Of a stretch of 64,000 nucleotides of DNA, positions 61,582 to 64,000 are shown piece by piece. Origin of the DNA: Thalassotalea euphylliae (GTDB taxonomy: Bacteria; Pseudomonadota; Gammaproteobacteria; Enterobacterales; Alteromonadaceae); contig NZ_QUOT01000001.1 in NCBI RefSeq assembly GCF_003390375.1, positions 1,364,001 to 1,428,000 on the forward strand. The letters run 5' to 3'. Position 1 is the first letter of the stretch. The number at the start of each line of letters is the position of its first letter. Position numbers and translations under genes: made by a program. Under the pieces are notes generated by a model. That model was not told where the DNA came from. It made no database searches and saw nothing but the letters and a program-made list of their open reading frames with translations.

Positions 61582-61638
61582 TTAAACGCTTACCTTACAA
61601 AAAGAGGTAGAGCGGTAATATCGATAACTTTTTAACAT
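61582..61638 (-). CDS. Candidate tyrosine leader peptide of aroF-tyrA
   Basis: An 18-codon ORF on the minus strand, MLKSYRYYRSTSFCKVSV, between the distal aroF promoter and the aroF gene. Three Tyr codons (positions 5, 7, 8) and one Phe (13) precede the stop, and a terminator-like hairpin follows 6 bases later. This is the layout expected of an attenuator that senses Tyr-tRNA. There is no clear Shine-Dalgarno sequence, which weakens the case. Confidence 0.4.
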   Translation of the reverse strand: MLKSYRYYRSTSFCKVSV

Positions 61639-61776
61639 TTCAATAGTGCTCAGTATGTTCAGTTGATCTGTTTGGCTTTAAACCAAATTGAATAGTGTCT
61701 TGGCTTACAAAGAACTGCACAACGAAATAATAATTTCACTGTTTAAGTTACTGCTAGCCTAAGCTAATTTGAGGCC

Positions 61777-61840
61777 ATGATAGCCAGCACCGTCACAGTT
61801 GTAAAGTTTTATTTTCAGCAAATGTACACATATAATTACA
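61777..61840 (-). promoter_or_regulatory. aroF promoter with tandem TyrR-like boxes
   Basis: On the minus strand TTTACA (61800-61805), a 17-bp spacer and TATCAT (61777-61782) form a good sigma-70 promoter. A TyrR box, TGTAAA-N6-TTTTCA (61800-61817, 11 of 12 to the consensus TGTAAA-N6-TTTACA), covers the -35 hexamer. A second, weaker box (61823-61840, 10 of 12) lies 23 bp upstream centre to centre. This fits repression by TyrR with tyrosine. Transcription would begin near 61770, leaving a leader of about 280 bases. A TATAAT at 61520-61525 is a possible proximal promoter without a good -35. Confidence 0.65.
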
Positions 61841-61871
61841 CCCTCTTATTTGGCACCATACTTTAGGCAAT

Positions 61872-61898
61872 AAAAAAGGCCACCGAAGTGACCTTTTT
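61872..61898 (-). terminator. Terminator of glyA
   Basis: On the minus strand AAAAAGGTCAC and GTGGCCTTTTTT pair with one mismatch around a 4-base loop, ending in a T-run, about 70 bp after the glyA stop. The A/T flanks make it potentially bidirectional. Confidence 0.8.
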
Positions 61899-61965
61899 CA
61901 ACACAGTTAACGCAATTAATATTGCGTTTTGCCTATATCTTACTCGCAGAGCTTAGGCATGCACT

Positions 61966-63222
61966 TTACGCATATACAGGGAAACGTGAACAAATTTCTT
62001 GAACTTGTTCACGAACTTTAGCGTTAACGTCTTCGTTTTCAATATCATCTAAAATATCGCAAATCCAACCCGTCAACTGCTTAGTCTCTTCAACACCAAA
62101 ACCACGGCGCGTAATAGCTGGCGTACCTAAACGTAAACCAGAGGTAACAAACGGTGAGCGAGGATCGTTTGGCACAGAGTTTTTATTTACTGTGATATGT
62201 GCACGACCTAAGGCTGCGTCAGCATCCTTACCAGTGATATCTTTATCGATGAGATCTAACAACAATAAGTGGTTTTCTGTGCCATTTGACACAACTTTGT
62301 AACCGCGTTCTTGAAGCACAGATACCATCGCTTTGGCGTTATCTAAAACACCTTGTTGGTATGCTTTAAACTCAGGCTGTAATGCTTCTTTAAACGCTAC
62401 AGCTTTTGCAGCAATCACGTGCATTAATGGACCACCTTGGCCGCCTGGGAATACCGCAGAGTTTAGTTTTTTGTAAACGTCTTCGTCACCACAACCAGAA
62501 ACAATCAAGCCACCGCGTGGGCCCGCTAGTGTTTTGTGAGTTGTTGTGGTAACAACATGAGCATGTGGTACTGGGTTTGGATACAAGCCAGCAGCAACAA
62601 GACCTGCAACATGTGCCATATCCACCATAAAGTAAGCATCTACTTTATCTGCGATTTCACGCATGCGTGCCCAATCAACAACACCAGAGAATGCAGAGAA
62701 ACCACCGATGATCATCTCAGGCTTGTGCTCAAGCGCTAAACGCTCAACTTCTTCGTAATCGATATCACCAGTTTCTGGATGTAAACCGTATTGAATTGCT
62801 TCGTATAATTTGCCAGAGAAGTTAACGTGTGAGCCGTGAGTTAAGTGACCACCGTGAGCCAAGCTCATACCTAACACTTTAGCGCCTGGTGTCACTAATG
62901 CTTGGAATACTGCAGCGTTAGCTTGTGAACCCGCGTGTGGTTGCACGTTCGCGTAATCTGCACCAAATAATTCTTTAGCACGCTCAATCGCTAATTGCTC
63001 TGCTTTATCAACATGCTCACAACCACCGTAGTAACGCTTACCTGGGTAGCCTTCGGCATACTTATTAGTTAGTTGTGAACCTTGCGCTTCAAGTACACGT
63101 GGGCTGGTGTAGTTCTCTGAGGCAATTAATTCGATGTGAGCTTCTTGGCGTGCTACTTCATCTTGCATTGACTGCCATAATTCCGCATCGAAATCAGCAA
63201 TATTCATATCCCGAGTCAGCAT
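61966..63222 (-). CDS. glyA: Serine hydroxymethyltransferase
   Basis: PLP enzyme that interconverts serine and glycine and supplies methylene-tetrahydrofolate; a cytosolic tetramer or dimer. The 418-residue protein (E. coli 417) begins MLTRDMNIADFDAELW, with ASENYTSPRVLEAQGSQLTNKYAEGYPGKRYYGG and the PLP lysine in VTTTTHKTLAGPRGG, near residue 229. GAGGA precedes the ATG. It is monocistronic with its own terminator, and the upstream region contains a palindrome and direct repeats that may be regulator sites. Confidence 0.98.
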   Translation of the reverse strand: MLTRDMNIADFDAELWQSMQDEVARQEAHIELIASENYTSPRVLEAQGSQLTNKYAEGYPGKRYYGGCEHVDKAEQLAIERAKELFGADYANVQPHAGSQANAAVFQALVTPGAKVLGMSLAHGGHLTHGSHVNFSGKLYEAIQYGLHPETGDIDYEEVERLALEHKPEMIIGGFSAFSGVVDWARMREIADKVDAYFMVDMAHVAGLVAAGLYPNPVPHAHVVTTTTHKTLAGPRGGLIVSGCGDEDVYKKLNSAVFPGGQGGPLMHVIAAKAVAFKEALQPEFKAYQQGVLDNAKAMVSVLQERGYKVVSNGTENHLLLLDLIDKDITGKDADAALGRAHITVNKNSVPNDPRSPFVTSGLRLGTPAITRRGFGVEETKQLTGWICDILDDIENEDVNAKVREQVQEICSRFPVYA

Positions 63223-63545
63223 GTTTTATCCTCTACAGTGATAACGTTGATAATGATTTTGAGGCAGAATATTCTGCCCGAACTAGGGTAATTTGTACAC
63301 GATAAACCAGCGAAATTTGTGCGCTCGTTTATTCCAATATATTTGCAGGGAACAACTTGGTTATATGCAGTAATTCTAAGCGAAATATATTGCGCCTCTA
63401 AGCGAAACATTGCGCTAGGAGATTAGCTAACTATACCTAATAAAAAAGAGAATAAAAACAGAATAAAAAAGAGGCTCGAGTACTATAAAAAGAATTTAAT
63501 TCAACCCTTATTGAAAATAAAAAATTAAAATCAATTAAAAAATAT
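63223..63545. other. Intergenic region upstream of glyA
   Basis: 323 bp without a gene, holding the glyA promoter. It contains a perfect 16-bp palindrome GGCAGAATATTCTGCC (63263-63278), about 40 bp before the glyA start, and the direct repeats described at 63376-63415. The part next to the last gene (63420-63545) is A-rich, with AGAATAAAAA repeated, and shows no terminator. Confidence 0.45.
63376..63415 (-). repeat. Direct repeat upstream of glyA
   Basis: CTAAGCGAAATATATTGCGC (63376-63395) and CTAAGCGAAACATTGCGC (63398-63415) are near-identical, two bases apart. On the minus strand each reads GCGCAA...TTTCGCTT, loosely like a PurR operator (ACGCAAACGTTTGCGT). They lie about 155-195 bp upstream of glyA, which in E. 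coli is under PurR and MetR control. The PurR link is tentative. Confidence 0.45.
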
Positions 63546-64000
63546 TTAACCATTTATTATTTTATTTAACTCATTAAGTTCTTTAACCCGTTTGCGCTTG
63601 TAAAGGTAGGCACCCACTAACATGACGACAATTAGCAAGTTAGCAAACAAATATGCCGGCCATATCGGCTTCTCACTGGTTTTGGAAACTTCCCAGATAT
63701 ACCAGTTACCAATCGGCAATATAGCGAAGCAACTAATTAGCCAAAGGTTGGCATATTGAATCGCCCCTTTAATACCACTGATATTTTTTTCAAACGCCTG
63801 TTTAGGGTCGCTGGCATCCATGCGCCAAGTTTTAATACGAATATTGAACTCGATGACGGTATAAATCAGTGACCCAAATGCGCCAAAACTCAAATAAATG
63901 ACGGTTGCCCAGTCAATAACTTGCTCGCTCAGCGAGTAAACAAGAGCAGCAAACAATGAAATTGTTGCCAGTACATCAAGCCCTAGTACTGTTTTTGCTG
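63546..64000 (-). CDS. Multi-spanning membrane protein, truncated by the window
   Basis: The frame ends at 63546 and stays open to the right edge, so the N-terminus lies outside the window; at least 150 codons are visible. There are about four hydrophobic helices, including VLGLDVLATISLFAALVYSL at the edge, VIYLSFGAFGSLIYTVI, LWLISCFAILPIGNW and PAYLFANLLIVVMLVGAYLY. The C-terminal tail is basic (KRKRVKELNELNK). I do not recognise the family. A TTG at 63956 is not a convincing start because the hydrophobic segment begins before it. Confidence 0.5.
   Translation of the reverse strand, partial: AKTVLGLDVLATISLFAALVYSLSEQVIDWATVIYLSFGAFGSLIYTVIEFNIRIKTWRMDASDPKQAFEKNISGIKGAIQYANLWLISCFAILPIGNWYIWEVSKTSEKPIWPAYLFANLLIVVMLVGAYLYKRKRVKELNELNKIING

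Overview
The window reads as chromosomal DNA of a marine gammaproteobacterium of the order Alteromonadales, most likely the Colwelliaceae (Colwellia/Thalassotalea-like). Grounds: AT-leaning composition; the ribF-ileS-lspA-fkpB-ispH block with divergent rpsT; a PilV-W-X-Y1-E minor pilin operon with a TapY2-like protein; DUF3010 and DUF2058 proteins; paired periplasmic amidohydrolases; and an aroF-tyrA operon near pheA. The genus is an inference from protein resemblance; no 16S or similar marker is present. I see no prophage, CRISPR array, tRNA, rRNA or complete insertion sequence. The only mobile-looking DNA is one 281-bp MITE-like element.

Layout. 1-9 kb: tail of an unknown gene, pssA, a DUF4124 protein, clpB (with a sigma-32-type promoter), pgeF, rluD, bamD, glnB, nadE. 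9-16 kb: type IV pilus minor pilins and PilY1. 16.5-25 kb: isoprenoid, lipoprotein-processing, isoleucyl-tRNA and flavin genes, murJ and rpsT. 25-37.5 kb: accessory metabolism (M49 peptidase lipoprotein, GMC oxidoreductase, TlpA-like protein, TPR lipoprotein, acyl-CoA dehydrogenase behind a FadR-like site, a TetR-SDR-lactonase-like cluster, DinB, small unknowns). 37.7-48 kb: two exported amidohydrolases, msrPQ, a glutaredoxin, DUF2058, an isoquinoline-oxidoreductase-like molybdoenzyme with a MocA-like cofactor enzyme. 48-58 kb: penicillin acylase family protein, pheA with a leader-peptide attenuator, an RND efflux pair, envelope proteins. 58-64 kb: thioredoxin-like lipoprotein, the MITE, tyrA, aroF, glyA and a truncated membrane protein.

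The most interesting material is regulatory. Phenylalanine synthesis (pheA) has a Phe-rich leader peptide with mutually exclusive hairpins. The aroF-tyrA operon has tandem TyrR-like boxes overlapping its best promoter and, inside a long leader, a short ORF with three Tyr codons followed by a terminator-like hairpin. If real, that combines repression with tyrosine attenuation, which is not how the E. coli aroF-tyrA operon is controlled. Other points are the FadR-like operator, the MITE abutting a start codon, a tandem amidohydrolase pair in which one partner has lost its HxH metal site, and several inverted or direct repeats in promoters.
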